64,000 nt of DNA. It comes from Terriglobales bacterium. Its GTDB lineage: Bacteria; Acidobacteriota; Terriglobia; Terriglobales; Acidobacteriaceae. Positions 7,338-15,304 of this stretch are shown one piece after another. Numbering within the stretch: position 1 is the stretch's first letter; each line of letters begins with the position of its first letter. Where the stretch lies: contig DASRER010000034.1 in the NCBI GenBank assembly GCA_035651995.1, forward strand, positions 1 through 64,000, given 5' to 3'. Below the pieces are notes generated by a model that ran no database searches, had not been told where the DNA came from, and saw nothing but the letters and a program-made list of their open reading frames with translations. A program made the translations under genes and the position numbers.

Positions 7338-7495
7338 AGTACCAGTTGCCGGTTGCCAGTTGCCCCTTGTCAGAAATCGGCGCTTAGCACCTGGCAGTTA
7401 GCACTTGGCCCCTCAGATCGGACCTGGACGGCCAATGCCAAGTACCAATTGCTAACTTCCCTTTCTGGCAACTGCCAACCGGCAACTGGCAACTA
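7338..7495. repeat. Heptad inverted-repeat element A (nested arms)
   Basis: Outer arms at 7338-7364 (units of GTTGCCA/GTTGCCG) and 7466-7495 (their reverse complement) enclose inner arms at 7383-7410 (TTAGCAC, CTGGCAG, TTAGCAC, TTGGCC) and 7430-7456. The centre is 7411-7429. All arms have a 7-bp period. The last bases supply the TAG stop of the SpoIIE phosphatase gene (7493-7495). Confidence 0.85.
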
Positions 7496-9673
7496 CCTCG
7501 CCCGCGCCAGCACCAGGGTGACATCGTCGGGCTGCTCCTGGCCGCCGATCCAGTCGCGCACAGCGGTGGTGACCTGTTCGGAGATGCGGTCCAGCGGCAG
7601 GTCGCGAATCTCCTGCACCAGCTCGATCAGCCGCTGCTCGCCGAACTCGCCGAATTCGTTCTCCGGCTCGGTGATGCCGTCGCTGAAGGCGAGGAAGATG
7701 TCGCCCGGCCGCAGCCGCACTAAGGCCTGCTCGAAACGCACGGTGCTGAACAGTCCGATGACGGTTCCGCCCACGTCGAGGCGGCGCACGGCGCCATCCG
7801 CGCTGAGGATGATGGGCGGCAGATGTCCGGCGTTGGAGTAGCGCAGGGTGCGCGCCGCGCCGTCGTACACGCCGAGAAAGAGCGTGGCGTACTTCTCCAT
7901 CGGCGTGCTGTGGTAGAGCTGGCGGTTGAGCAGCGCCAGCCATTCCGCCGGCGAAATACTTTCGCGATCGCCGCCGCCGAGACTCCCTCCGCCGGGCGAT
8001 GAGTACGAGTCGTCTTGGCCCACCGCCACAGTGGCATAGGCGGGAAGCTCCTGTCCGACAGCGAGCGGCGTGCGGTCCAGCGCGTAGGCGCGCACCGCCG
8101 AGTGCAGCGTGGCCATGAGCAGCGCCGCCGAGATTCCCTTGCCGCTGATGTCGCCCACGGCGATGGCCAGCTCATCGCGCGTAAGCGGCACAAAGTCGTA
8201 GTAGTCGCCGCTCACGGTGCGCGCCGGCAGGCACAAGCCGTGCACTGCCAGGGTTTCCAGGTCGCGCACCTGCTTGGGGAAGAGCTGCTCCTGCACTTCC
8301 TGCGCAATCGCCAGCTCGTTCTGGATGCGCTGCTTTTCCTTCTGCTCCAGCAGCAGCCGCTCGAGCGACTCGGCCATGGAGTTGAACGAGGTCTCCAGCG
8401 CGGCGAGCTGGTCGCGCGTCTTCACCTCGATGCGATGGCGCAATTCGCCGCGATTCACGTGCTGCGTGCCCTCATACAGCGCGGCAACCGATCGCGTGAT
8501 GCTGCGGGTGAGCCGCACGCCCACGAACAGCGCCAGCAGTTCGATGATGAACAGAAACGCAGCCAGGATCACCAGCCCCTGCGCGATGATGCCCGCGAAC
8601 GGACCGAGCGTCTGGAAAAGGCGCGCGTAGAGCATCGAGATGCGCGTCTGCACCGAAAGCAGCGGGACTTCGCCGACTTCTTTTTCGGACCGCTCGCCGC
8701 GGCGTTCGCCGGTCTCCCAGTTGATCACCGAAACCGGCGTGACGAACGAGACCACCGGGTCAAACTGCCAGCGCTCTTCCGGCAGCGTTCCGCCGCCGAC
8801 GCGGTGAATGTCGCGCGGCGCCGGGTTCTGCACGCGCGCGTCGTAAGTGACCGCGGCGCCAGGCTTGGTGGCGGTGAACAGCCGCGGATCGCTGAAAATG
8901 GTGACCGCGCCGAGGTTCGCGGCCACGCGATCGAGCAGCGGCTTCTCCACCGGCAGCGACGAGATCACGACCAGCGGCGTTTTGCCGTTGGCGAGCTTGA
9001 TGGCCGCGCGCAGCAGCAGGCCGTCCGGCGTCCAGACGACGCCGCGCATCCTGTCCTTGAGCCACGCCGGAAAGTCCACCGGTGGGCGCGCTGCCCCATC
9101 GGCAGTGACCACGTAAGGCTTGCCGTCAACCCAGAAGGTGACGTCGCGCTGCTCCTCCAGCTTGGCGTCGCGCAGCGCCTGCGCAATGCGTCCGGCGGGC
9201 TGTCCGCTGCGCAGTTCGCCGGCAATGTGCTCGGCCAGCACGGTGTTCGCTGCCTCCAGGCGGTTGGCTTCCGCCTGCATGTCGGCGGTCGCAAGAAACG
9301 TCGCGAACTGCGCCGACGCAAGATACCCGGCAATGCCCGCCATTGACGTGATGAGCAGCACCGGAATCACGCCGATGAAGACGTAGGTAACGATGAGCCG
9401 GTTGCGCAGCCGCCACAGCATGTGGTCGCGCGCCCAGCGCATGAGCAGAATGGCGCCGAGGACAACGAGAATAATCGTGAACAACACGACCCAGCTGCTC
9501 AGCGCCATCAGCGACGGCCAGTTCAGGTCCGCCAGCAGCGCCAGCCGGTGCACCACGAAGAAGGTGAGGTCCACCACCAGCAGGTACACGGTGAACCGCG
9601 CGAGGCGGCTCTGCGGCGCCAGGCCTGCTTCCGACAGCTTGCGGCGCACGTATCGGTAGGTGGAGAGGACCAT
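7493..9673 (-). CDS. Membrane HAMP-SpoIIE (PP2C-type) serine phosphatase, RsbU-like
   Basis: 726 aa. There are N-terminal transmembrane helices (about 25-45, 55-78, 92-115), an extracytoplasmic sensor region (about 125-345), another helix (about 355-380), a HAMP linker (about 382-435) and a coiled coil (LEQKEKQRIQNELAIAQEVQ). A SpoIIE phosphatase domain occupies about 470-725, with metal ligands in SGDYYDF, VGDISGKG and FSDGITEPEN. Such proteins dephosphorylate anti-anti-sigma antagonists in partner-switching stress pathways, but no partner is encoded nearby. Upstream, a minus-strand TATAAT at 9705-9700 gives a plausible promoter. The TAG stop is formed by the end of repeat element A. Confidence 0.9.
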   Translation of the reverse strand: MVLSTYRYVRRKLSEAGLAPQSRLARFTVYLLVVDLTFFVVHRLALLADLNWPSLMALSSWVVLFTIILVVLGAILLMRWARDHMLWRLRNRLIVTYVFIGVIPVLLITSMAGIAGYLASAQFATFLATADMQAEANRLEAANTVLAEHIAGELRSGQPAGRIAQALRDAKLEEQRDVTFWVDGKPYVVTADGAARPPVDFPAWLKDRMRGVVWTPDGLLLRAAIKLANGKTPLVVISSLPVEKPLLDRVAANLGAVTIFSDPRLFTATKPGAAVTYDARVQNPAPRDIHRVGGGTLPEERWQFDPVVSFVTPVSVINWETGERRGERSEKEVGEVPLLSVQTRISMLYARLFQTLGPFAGIIAQGLVILAAFLFIIELLALFVGVRLTRSITRSVAALYEGTQHVNRGELRHRIEVKTRDQLAALETSFNSMAESLERLLLEQKEKQRIQNELAIAQEVQEQLFPKQVRDLETLAVHGLCLPARTVSGDYYDFVPLTRDELAIAVGDISGKGISAALLMATLHSAVRAYALDRTPLAVGQELPAYATVAVGQDDSYSSPGGGSLGGGDRESISPAEWLALLNRQLYHSTPMEKYATLFLGVYDGAARTLRYSNAGHLPPIILSADGAVRRLDVGGTVIGLFSTVRFEQALVRLRPGDIFLAFSDGITEPENEFGEFGEQRLIELVQEIRDLPLDRISEQVTTAVRDWIGGQEQPDDVTLVLARAR

Positions 9674-9826
9674 CCGGGATTCCCAAGTGGAGACGTCCGA
9701 TTATACGGGCAAGGTCATGGCGCGCCCGTTCGGCCCATAACAGTCAATACGCGCCCGGCAGCGGCAAGGTTCTGCACGCAATCTCGATGGCACGCGAGAC
9801 GCTCCCACTCAAGCCAGAAGAAGCTT

Positions 9827-9850
9827 GCCGGGGCGCCCGCAGGCCCCGGC
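9827..9850 (-). terminator. GC-rich hairpin directly after the amine oxidase stop
   Basis: GCCGGGGC (9827-9834) and GCCCCGGC (9843-9850) form a perfect 8-bp stem with an 8-nt loop, starting one base after the TGA of the amine oxidase gene. There is no T-run, so this is a weak or factor-dependent terminator, or an mRNA 3'-end stabiliser. Confidence 0.45.
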
Positions 9851-11170
9851 TCAACCCGCGCGATGCGCCAGCACCTCTCGTGCGGCGCGGTATCCGCTGG
9901 CCAGTGCGCCGTGAACGGTGGCGGTATGTCCGTTGACGTCGGTGGCCTCGCCGGCGAAGTGCAGGGTGTCGTCCACCGGTCGCGCGAGTTCGTCGGGCGC
10001 CTTCGCCCCGTCCGCGCAGGAGTAGCTGTAGGCGCCCAGCGAGAGCGGGTCGGCAGCCCAATCGTGCGTGTGCGTGCTGCGCACGTGCGCCTGCACCGCG
10101 CGTTCGTCCACGCCGAAAATCTTTCCCAGGGAGGCGACGGCTGCCGCGGCCACTTCCTCGGCCGGCCTGCCGGCGAACGCGTCTGCCGCGGGGCCGGCCG
10201 TCCAGCCGGTCAGCAGCGGCGCAGAAAGCGGCGCATAGCTCCACCACGTCCGGAACAGCTTCTGGCCGGAAAACAGGAAGCGCAGGCTTCGCAAAGTTTC
10301 GCCCGCCGGCGATCGCAACGACGCCCAGAACGGCTCGTCGAAGACGATGCTGACCCGCACGGCGTCTCCCATCGCCAGCAGGTCCAGCGAGCGCTGTTTG
10401 CGTGTCAGCGGCGGCGAAAATTCGATGGCGCGCGCCTGCAGCACGCCAAGCGGCACCGTGATGACGGCGTGCATGCCCTCGAACTCGCGCTCGGCGGGCG
10501 GGGCGTTGGTGACGATGCGCGCGCGTCCGCGCTGCCACTCCACGCCGGTCACGCGGCAATCGAAAACAAACCGGACGCCGGCGGCCTCGCACTGCCGGTG
10601 GAGGAAATCCATCAATGCGCTGTAGCCCCGGCGCAGGCGAAAGGTGCGGTGGCCATCAATCTTCTCGTCGGCGCGCGATTGTTCCACCAGCGACTGCACG
10701 CTGATGCGCGCCGGATCAGCCGCGTTGAAGCCGGAGACAAAGGCCAGCGCCCACTCCACCGCCTGCCCCCACCGGGGCCCGCTGAAACGCTCGCGCACGA
10801 AGTCGAGGAAGCTGCGGTCGGGAGACTGGTGCTTCTCCATCTCCCCGAAAATCTCCTCCACTTCCGCGAAGAAGTCCGCGCGATGCAGGCCTTCGGGGCC
10901 GGCAAACCAGTCATCGCCGGCGCTCTCGTACAGCTCGAGCCGCGCCGCCCGCGCCAGTTCGGTGATCTCGGCCGGACGTCCGTGAACGAACTCGGCGCCA
11001 AGTTCGATGGGAAAGTCAGAGTCGGGAGTGTGCAGCGTGAGGATCCGCCCGCCCACCCGGCTGCGGGCTTCGAGCACGATCACGCGGCGGCCCTCGCGCG
11101 CCAGCCGGTAGGCGGCGGCGAGTCCCGCCGCGCCGGCGCCGATCACGATCACGTCCGCTACTTCGCTCAC
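9851..11170 (-). CDS. Flavin-dependent amine oxidase
   Basis: 439 aa. The N-terminal FAD-binding motif VIVIGAGAAGLAAAYRLARE is followed by LEARSRVGGRI, both diagnostic of the monoamine oxidase/LSD1 superfamily. The C-terminal FAD motif is LHFAGEATDVNGHTATVHGA. Length and motif order match bacterial flavin monoamine oxidases, which oxidise primary or secondary amines to aldehydes or imines with H2O2 release. There is no signal peptide, so the enzyme is cytosolic. The substrate cannot be read from sequence. The hairpin at 9827-9850 follows its stop. Confidence 0.88.
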   Translation of the reverse strand: MSEVADVIVIGAGAAGLAAAYRLAREGRRVIVLEARSRVGGRILTLHTPDSDFPIELGAEFVHGRPAEITELARAARLELYESAGDDWFAGPEGLHRADFFAEVEEIFGEMEKHQSPDRSFLDFVRERFSGPRWGQAVEWALAFVSGFNAADPARISVQSLVEQSRADEKIDGHRTFRLRRGYSALMDFLHRQCEAAGVRFVFDCRVTGVEWQRGRARIVTNAPPAEREFEGMHAVITVPLGVLQARAIEFSPPLTRKQRSLDLLAMGDAVRVSIVFDEPFWASLRSPAGETLRSLRFLFSGQKLFRTWWSYAPLSAPLLTGWTAGPAADAFAGRPAEEVAAAAVASLGKIFGVDERAVQAHVRSTHTHDWAADPLSLGAYSYSCADGAKAPDELARPVDDTLHFAGEATDVNGHTATVHGALASGYRAAREVLAHRAG

Positions 11171-11235
11171 CAGGTCCGGCGCACAGGCCGGCTACCACAG
11201 AGATGCAGGGCCGTTGAAGAGGGATTCTGCAGCGG

Positions 11236-11592
11236 CTAACGATACTCCTCGCGCGAGGGCGTGAACACGTCGAGGACCACGGAGCGCTCCACCGCGGCGG
11301 CCTCGTGCTCCATGCCGCCGGGGACCACGAAGCTGTCGCCGGCGCGGCACTCGAAGCTCTTGTCGCCGGCGCTGACTTTGATGTGGCCGGAAATCACATA
11401 CACGAGCTGCTCGTGCGGATGCGAATGGCGCGCGCCCTTCCATCCTTTTTCCATCACGTGCTCGGCCAGCATGAGCTTGTCGTTGAATGCCAGGATGCGG
11501 CGGCGCAGGCCAGGCTCGGGCGTGGAAGCCGACGCCTTTTTCTCGGGGACGACTACCACGCCAGGTGAGGCTGAGGGCTTCGATGAGGTCAT
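11236..11592 (-). CDS. kdgF: KdgF-like cupin (unsaturated uronate linearisation)
   Basis: 118 aa, started at ATG 11592, which has GGAGAAGTC directly upstream; the longer Arg-rich extension is unlikely to be translated. This is a single cupin: metal-binding HSHPHEQ (His-x-His-x4-Gln), the GD turn in CRAGDSFVVP and a late His in GMEHEA. It ends DVFTPSREEY, very close to the D-V-F-x-P-x-R-E-D/E-F/Y tail of KdgF. KdgF speeds ring opening of 4,5-unsaturated monouronates from pectin or alginate. It lies just downstream of eda and kdgK on the same strand, which supports the role. Confidence 0.75.
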   Translation of the reverse strand: MTSSKPSASPGVVVVPEKKASASTPEPGLRRRILAFNDKLMLAEHVMEKGWKGARHSHPHEQLVYVISGHIKVSAGDKSFECRAGDSFVVPGGMEHEAAAVERSVVLDVFTPSREEYR

Positions 11593-11617
11593 GACTTCTC
11601 CGTGATGAATCGAGCTT

Positions 11618-12325
11618 CTACGCGCGCGACGCCGCCAGCGGCGCCTTCTCGCCCGCGCGAAACTTCTGCGCGACCTCGGCGAGCCGGCGCGCACCTTCCA
11701 CGATCTTGCCGCGATCGCCCGCGCGCAAGGCTTTCAGGTCCACCAGGTCGCCGCCCAGTCCGAGGGCGAACGCTCCCGCCGCGAAATATTCGGCGGCGTT
11801 GTTGATGTTCACTCCGCCGGTGGGGACGAAGTTAATTTCCGGAAACGGCGCCTTCAGCGCCTTCATGTATGCCGGCCCCCCGAGGTTGCTGATGGGAAAC
11901 AGCTTCATCGTGCTGGCGCCGAGCGCGGCGGCGCGCATCACTTCGCTGGGCGTGAGCACGCCGGGGAGCGAGACCACGCCGGCTTCGGTGGCCAGCTTCA
12001 CGACCGCGTCGTCGAGCCCGGGGCTGACGAGAAATTGCGCGCCGGCATCGAGGCAGGCACGCGCCGCGGCGGCATTCTTCACGCTGCCGGCCCCGACCAG
12101 CGCATCGTTGCGGTGCCGCCTGGCCAGTTCGCGAATCACGTCGAGCGCGCCGGGGACGGTCATGGTGATCTCGAGCACGGCGAGGCCGCCTTCGCGGATG
12201 GCGGACGCTGCATCAAGCGCTTCTTCAGGGGAAGCGGCACGCACTACGGGAACGATCCCAATCTCGTAAATCCGTTGCCGCACCTGGTCATGGGTCATGG
12301 TTGGCTGTTGGTCTCCTGTTCGCAT
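11618..12325 (-). CDS. eda: 2-keto-3-deoxy-6-phosphogluconate aldolase
   Basis: 235 aa TIM-barrel class I aldolase. It has the N-terminal VPVVRA strand, the LEITMTVPGALDVI segment with the catalytic-region Glu, VGAGSVKNAAAARACLDAGA, the Schiff-base Lys in TMKLFPI, and the phosphate-binding FVPTGGVNINN. It splits KDPG to pyruvate and glyceraldehyde 3-phosphate, the last step of the uronate route encoded here. The first ATG (12325) directly follows the kdgK stop codon, so translation is probably coupled. An internal ATG at 12298 matches the usual family N-terminus and may be the real start. Confidence 0.9.
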   Translation of the reverse strand: MRTGDQQPTMTHDQVRQRIYEIGIVPVVRAASPEEALDAASAIREGGLAVLEITMTVPGALDVIRELARRHRNDALVGAGSVKNAAAARACLDAGAQFLVSPGLDDAVVKLATEAGVVSLPGVLTPSEVMRAAALGASTMKLFPISNLGGPAYMKALKAPFPEINFVPTGGVNINNAAEYFAAGAFALGLGGDLVDLKALRAGDRGKIVEGARRLAEVAQKFRAGEKAPLAASRA

Positions 12326-13423
12326 TCAGCGCGCAATACGCGCGCTCACGCCCGACATCACCGCCAGCACCTCGCTCAATGTCGCCATGGTCGTGTCGCC
12401 CGGCGTGGTCATGGCCAGTGCGCCGTGCGCCGCGCCGCACTCCACCGCCCACGACGCCGGCTTGCCTTCGAGAAACCCGTAGATCAGGCCCGAGGCAAAA
12501 GAATCGCCGCCGCCGACGCGGTCGTAAATCTCCAGGTTCTCGCGGCGCGTGGCCTCGTAAAACTGCCCGTCGTACCAGCAGACCGCGCCCCAGTCGTTGA
12601 CCGTGGCGGTCTTCGCGTTGCGCAGCGTGGTCGCGACAACTTTGAGGTTTGGGAATTCCTGCGTCACCTGCGCGATCATCTTCTTGAAGTTCGCCGGGTC
12701 GAGTTCCGACAGGTTTTTGTCGAGGCCCGGCACCTGAAAGCCCAGCGCGGCGCTGAAGTCTTCTTCGTTGCCCAGCATCACGTCTATATAAGGAGCGAGC
12801 TGGCGATTCACCGCCTGCGCCTGCTTCTGCCCGCCGGCACTTTTCCATAACGAGGCGCGATAGTTCAGGTCGTAAGAAATGATGACGCCGTGCTTCTTTG
12901 CCGCCTGCATCGCCTCGGCGGCGACCTTGGGCGAGTGCTCGCTCAGCGCGCAGTAGATGCCGCCGGTGTGGAACCAGCGCGCGCCCTCCTTGGCGAAGAT
13001 CTGCTCCCAATCCACTTCACCGGGCTTGAGCTGCGAGATGGCAGTATGTCCGCGATCGGAGACGCTGAGCGCAGCCCGCACGCCGAACCCGCGCTCCACG
13101 AAATTCAGGCCGTTGCGGACGCTGCGCCCAACGCCGTCGAAACTGGTCCAGCGCAGATGGCGCAGGTCGACGCCGCCCTGGAGCATGCAATCTTCCACCA
13201 GGCGGCCCACGGCGTTATCCGCAAGCGCGGTGACCACGGCGGCGCGCATGCCGAAGCAGCGGCGCAGCCCGCGCGCCACGTTGTACTCGCCGCCGCCTTC
13301 GGAAACCTTGAAGTGGCGCGTCGTGGCCACGCGGCCGTCGCCGGGATCGAACCGCAGCATCACTTCACCGAGCGCGACAATGTCCCACTGCTTGTCGCGA
13401 CCGTGGATCTTCAGTTCGGCCAT
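12326..13423 (-). CDS. kdgK: 2-keto-3-deoxygluconate kinase (PfkB family)
   Basis: 365 aa from ATG 13423 (AAAGG upstream); the longer frame starts inside repeat-derived sequence and is unlikely. PfkB ribokinase-fold signs are the N-terminal IVALGEVMLRFDPGD, the substrate-binding GGGEYNVARGL and the anion-hole/catalytic DRVGGGDSFASGLIYGFLEG. The conserved order and the neighbours eda and kduD point to 2-keto-3-deoxygluconate as substrate, phosphorylated by ATP to KDPG. Its stop abuts the eda start. The upstream gap to kduD contains heptad element B. Confidence 0.87.
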   Translation of the reverse strand: MAELKIHGRDKQWDIVALGEVMLRFDPGDGRVATTRHFKVSEGGGEYNVARGLRRCFGMRAAVVTALADNAVGRLVEDCMLQGGVDLRHLRWTSFDGVGRSVRNGLNFVERGFGVRAALSVSDRGHTAISQLKPGEVDWEQIFAKEGARWFHTGGIYCALSEHSPKVAAEAMQAAKKHGVIISYDLNYRASLWKSAGGQKQAQAVNRQLAPYIDVMLGNEEDFSAALGFQVPGLDKNLSELDPANFKKMIAQVTQEFPNLKVVATTLRNAKTATVNDWGAVCWYDGQFYEATRRENLEIYDRVGGGDSFASGLIYGFLEGKPASWAVECGAAHGALAMTTPGDTTMATLSEVLAVMSGVSARIAR

Positions 13424-13459
13424 TCGCCCGCCTTTGTACTCGCTGTGATCGTCCGTTCC

Positions 13460-13532
13460 GCACTTAGCAGTTGGCACTTCAGCGCCGCCGTTGACGGCCA
13501 AATGCTGATTGCTAATTGCTGAGTGCCAATGG
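13460..13532. repeat. Heptad inverted-repeat element B
   Basis: Left arm 13460-13477 (CACTTAGCAGTTGGCA) and right arm 13497-13532 (units TGCTGAT, TGCTAAT, TGCTGAG, TGCC) are reverse complements with a 7-bp period around a GC-rich centre. It fills the gap between kdgK and kduD, ending about 10 bp from the kduD stop. Confidence 0.75.
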
Positions 13533-13540
13533 CCGCTTTC

Positions 13541-14305
13541 CTACCTGCCCATCCACCCGCCGTCCACCACCAACACGTGCCCGTGCACGTAATCGCTCGC
13601 CGCCGACGCCAGAAAAACCGCGGCGCCGGCCACGTCTTCCGGCTCGCCCCAGCGCTGCGCTGGAATGCGCTCCATGATCTGCCGGCTGCGCACCGGGTCT
13701 TCGCGCAGCGCCGTGGTGTTCGTCGTCTTCATGTACCCCGGCGCGATGGCGTTCACGTTGATGCCCCGCGAAGCCCACTCGTTCGCCAGCGCCATGGTGA
13801 TCTGCGCCACGCCCGCCTTCGACGCCGAATATGCCGGCACGAACACGCCGCCCTGGAACGACAGCAGCGACGCGATGTTCACGATCTTTCCCGGCCGCTT
13901 CAGCTCCAGCAGCCGCCGGCCCACCAGCTGGCTCAGCCGGAAAACGCTGGTCAGGTTCACCCGCAGTACCAGCTCCCAGTCGGCGTCGGAATATTCCGAC
14001 GCCGGCGCTCGCTTGATGACGCCGGCGTTGTTCACCAGCACATCGATGGTGCCGATCGCCCGTTCGGCGGCGAGGAACAGCTCGTGCGCGCCGCCTTCGC
14101 GCGCCAGGTCGCACTGCACCGCGGTCGCGCGCCCGCCGGCGTTCACGATGCGCCCCGCCGTATCCGACGCAGGCCGCGAATTGCCGTGGCACGCCACGCT
14201 CGCGCCGGCCTCAGCGAGCGCGAGCGCAATCGCCGCGCCCAGTCCCGCCGACGCGCCCGTCACCAGCGCCGTTTTCCCGTCCAGCCGAAAACGATCGAGG
14301 ATCAT
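13541..14305 (-). CDS. kduD: 2-keto-3-deoxygluconate 5-dehydrogenase (SDR)
   Basis: 254 aa classical short-chain dehydrogenase. It has the NAD-binding TGASAGLG near residue 16, NNAG, the catalytic Ser in NIASLLSFQGG, and Tyr/Lys in PAYSASKAG. The start MILDRFRLDGKTALVTGAS and the segment APGYMKTTNT followed by RIPAQRWGEPEDVAGAAVFL are typical of KduD. KduD interconverts 2,5-diketo-3-deoxygluconate (the KduI product) and KDG. Position between kdgK and kduI supports this. A stem-loop (14321-14348) and heptad element C lie upstream, separating it from kduI. Confidence 0.88.
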   Translation of the reverse strand: MILDRFRLDGKTALVTGASAGLGAAIALALAEAGASVACHGNSRPASDTAGRIVNAGGRATAVQCDLAREGGAHELFLAAERAIGTIDVLVNNAGVIKRAPASEYSDADWELVLRVNLTSVFRLSQLVGRRLLELKRPGKIVNIASLLSFQGGVFVPAYSASKAGVAQITMALANEWASRGINVNAIAPGYMKTTNTTALREDPVRSRQIMERIPAQRWGEPEDVAGAAVFLASAASDYVHGHVLVVDGGWMGR

Positions 14306-14320
14306 GTCTGTAGGCGCCCC

Positions 14321-14348
14321 ACCCTTCCGCCCTCCTTTGGCGGAGGGT
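14321..14348. other. Stem-loop between kduI and kduD
   Basis: ACCCTTCCGCC (14321-14331) pairs with GGCGGAGGGT (14339-14348) with a single bulged T and a 7-nt loop. It lies 15 bp upstream of the kduD start and next to element C. It could act on mRNA processing between kduI and kduD; there is no T-run to call it a terminator. Confidence 0.4.
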
Positions 14349-14356
14349 GAAATAAA

Positions 14357-14466
14357 TCAGCAATTCGCAGCTAGCATTGGCCGCTCAAATCAGACCTGGA
14401 CGGCTGAATGCCAGGTGCCAATTGCCAATTGCCGGTCTGGCAACTGATAACTGACAACCGGCAACT
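14357..14466. repeat. Heptad inverted-repeat element C
   Basis: Left arm 14357-14382 (ATCAGCA, ATTCGCA, GCTAGCA, TTGGCC), right arm 14404-14466 with units TGCCAAT, TGCCAAT, TGCCGGT, then GGCAACT, GATAACT, GACAACC, GGCAACT. Its centre shares the motif GACCTGGACGGC with element A. The terminal CTA supplies the TAG stop of kduI. Confidence 0.82.
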
Positions 14467-15304
14467 ACTTCCTCGCCTGGTCGAGTCCCGAGCCGCCCGC
14501 GCCGAAGCCCGGCTGCACGTTGACCACGCCGAACTGCCGGTCTTCCACCTCGCGGTGCGCCGCCATCGCCCACAGGAATCCAATGCGATGTCCCGGCGCC
14601 GCCACGTTCGGGTGGTAGCCGCGCGGCATGAGCACCGCGTCGCCGTCGCGCACAATCGTGACCAGTTCCGGCTCGTGCGTGTTCGTGTACACCAGCTGTA
14701 ATCCAAACGCCGGAGGAGGCATGTGCGTATACACGTACAGCTCCTCGGCCAGCACGGCGTGCTCGTGCGGCGGCCAGCTCGTCCAGTTGCCGGGCTCGGA
14801 GAGCGTGAGGCCCGCCATGATGCGCCCCGCCTTCACGTTCTTCCCGAACATGATGTTCAGCTCGCGGCGCGTGGCGTCCGACCCGGTAACGAAGTGCAGT
14901 GTCTTGTCCTGCTTGAGGTCGGCATAGCGGACGACCTGGAGCGGATAGTCGTTGTCCACTTCGGCGGCGAATTCGGCGATGTCGCAACCGGCGGCGCTCG
15001 AGATGCTGACCTGCGAATTGCGCGGAATGTAGATCGCGTCATAGGTGCCGAGCGAAATCTTCTCTTCGTTGACGCGCAATTCGGCCGAGCCGCCCACAAC
15101 GATGAGTCCGGTTTCGCGCTTCCCTGTCTCGAAGCTCACCCCGTTGCCGCCGCGATCCAGGATGGTGCGCGCATAGTAAAGGTGCTGCATGCTGCTGTTG
15201 TGCGGTGTGACAACGACCTTGCGTCCCTTGTGCGCGTTGGTCGCGCGAAAGACGTTGCCTTCCTTCGTCACCGGTTCGGCCATAACTTGGGTTTGCGTGC
15301 TCAC
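14465..15304 (-). CDS. kduI: 5-keto-4-deoxyuronate isomerase (KduI/IolB family)
   Basis: 279 aa, the usual KduI length, with a two-cupin fold: YDAIYIPRNSQVSISS in the N-terminal barrel and metal-binding WPPHEHAVLAEELYVYTHMP (His-x-His-x5-Glu) in the C-terminal barrel. The family also includes IolB (5-deoxy-glucuronate isomerase) and some Acidobacteria annotations use that name. The neighbours kduD, kdgK, eda and the lyase argue for the uronate isomerase. Its start overlaps the heparinase-like gene stop by 4 bp, so the two are translationally coupled. Its TAG stop lies in repeat element C. Confidence 0.85.
   Translation of the reverse strand: MSTQTQVMAEPVTKEGNVFRATNAHKGRKVVVTPHNSSMQHLYYARTILDRGGNGVSFETGKRETGLIVVGGSAELRVNEEKISLGTYDAIYIPRNSQVSISSAAGCDIAEFAAEVDNDYPLQVVRYADLKQDKTLHFVTGSDATRRELNIMFGKNVKAGRIMAGLTLSEPGNWTSWPPHEHAVLAEELYVYTHMPPPAFGLQLVYTNTHEPELVTIVRDGDAVLMPRGYHPNVAAPGHRIGFLWAMAAHREVEDRQFGVVNVQPGFGAGGSGLDQARK

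Noticed and set aside
7338-7495. Heptad arrays as a CRISPR
   Set aside because: Units are 7 bp, degenerate and without unique spacers of constant length; there are no cas genes.
9827-9850. Treating the GC hairpin as a certain intrinsic terminator
   Set aside because: There is no T-tract on the transcript side; kept only as a low-confidence terminator or mRNA-end structure.
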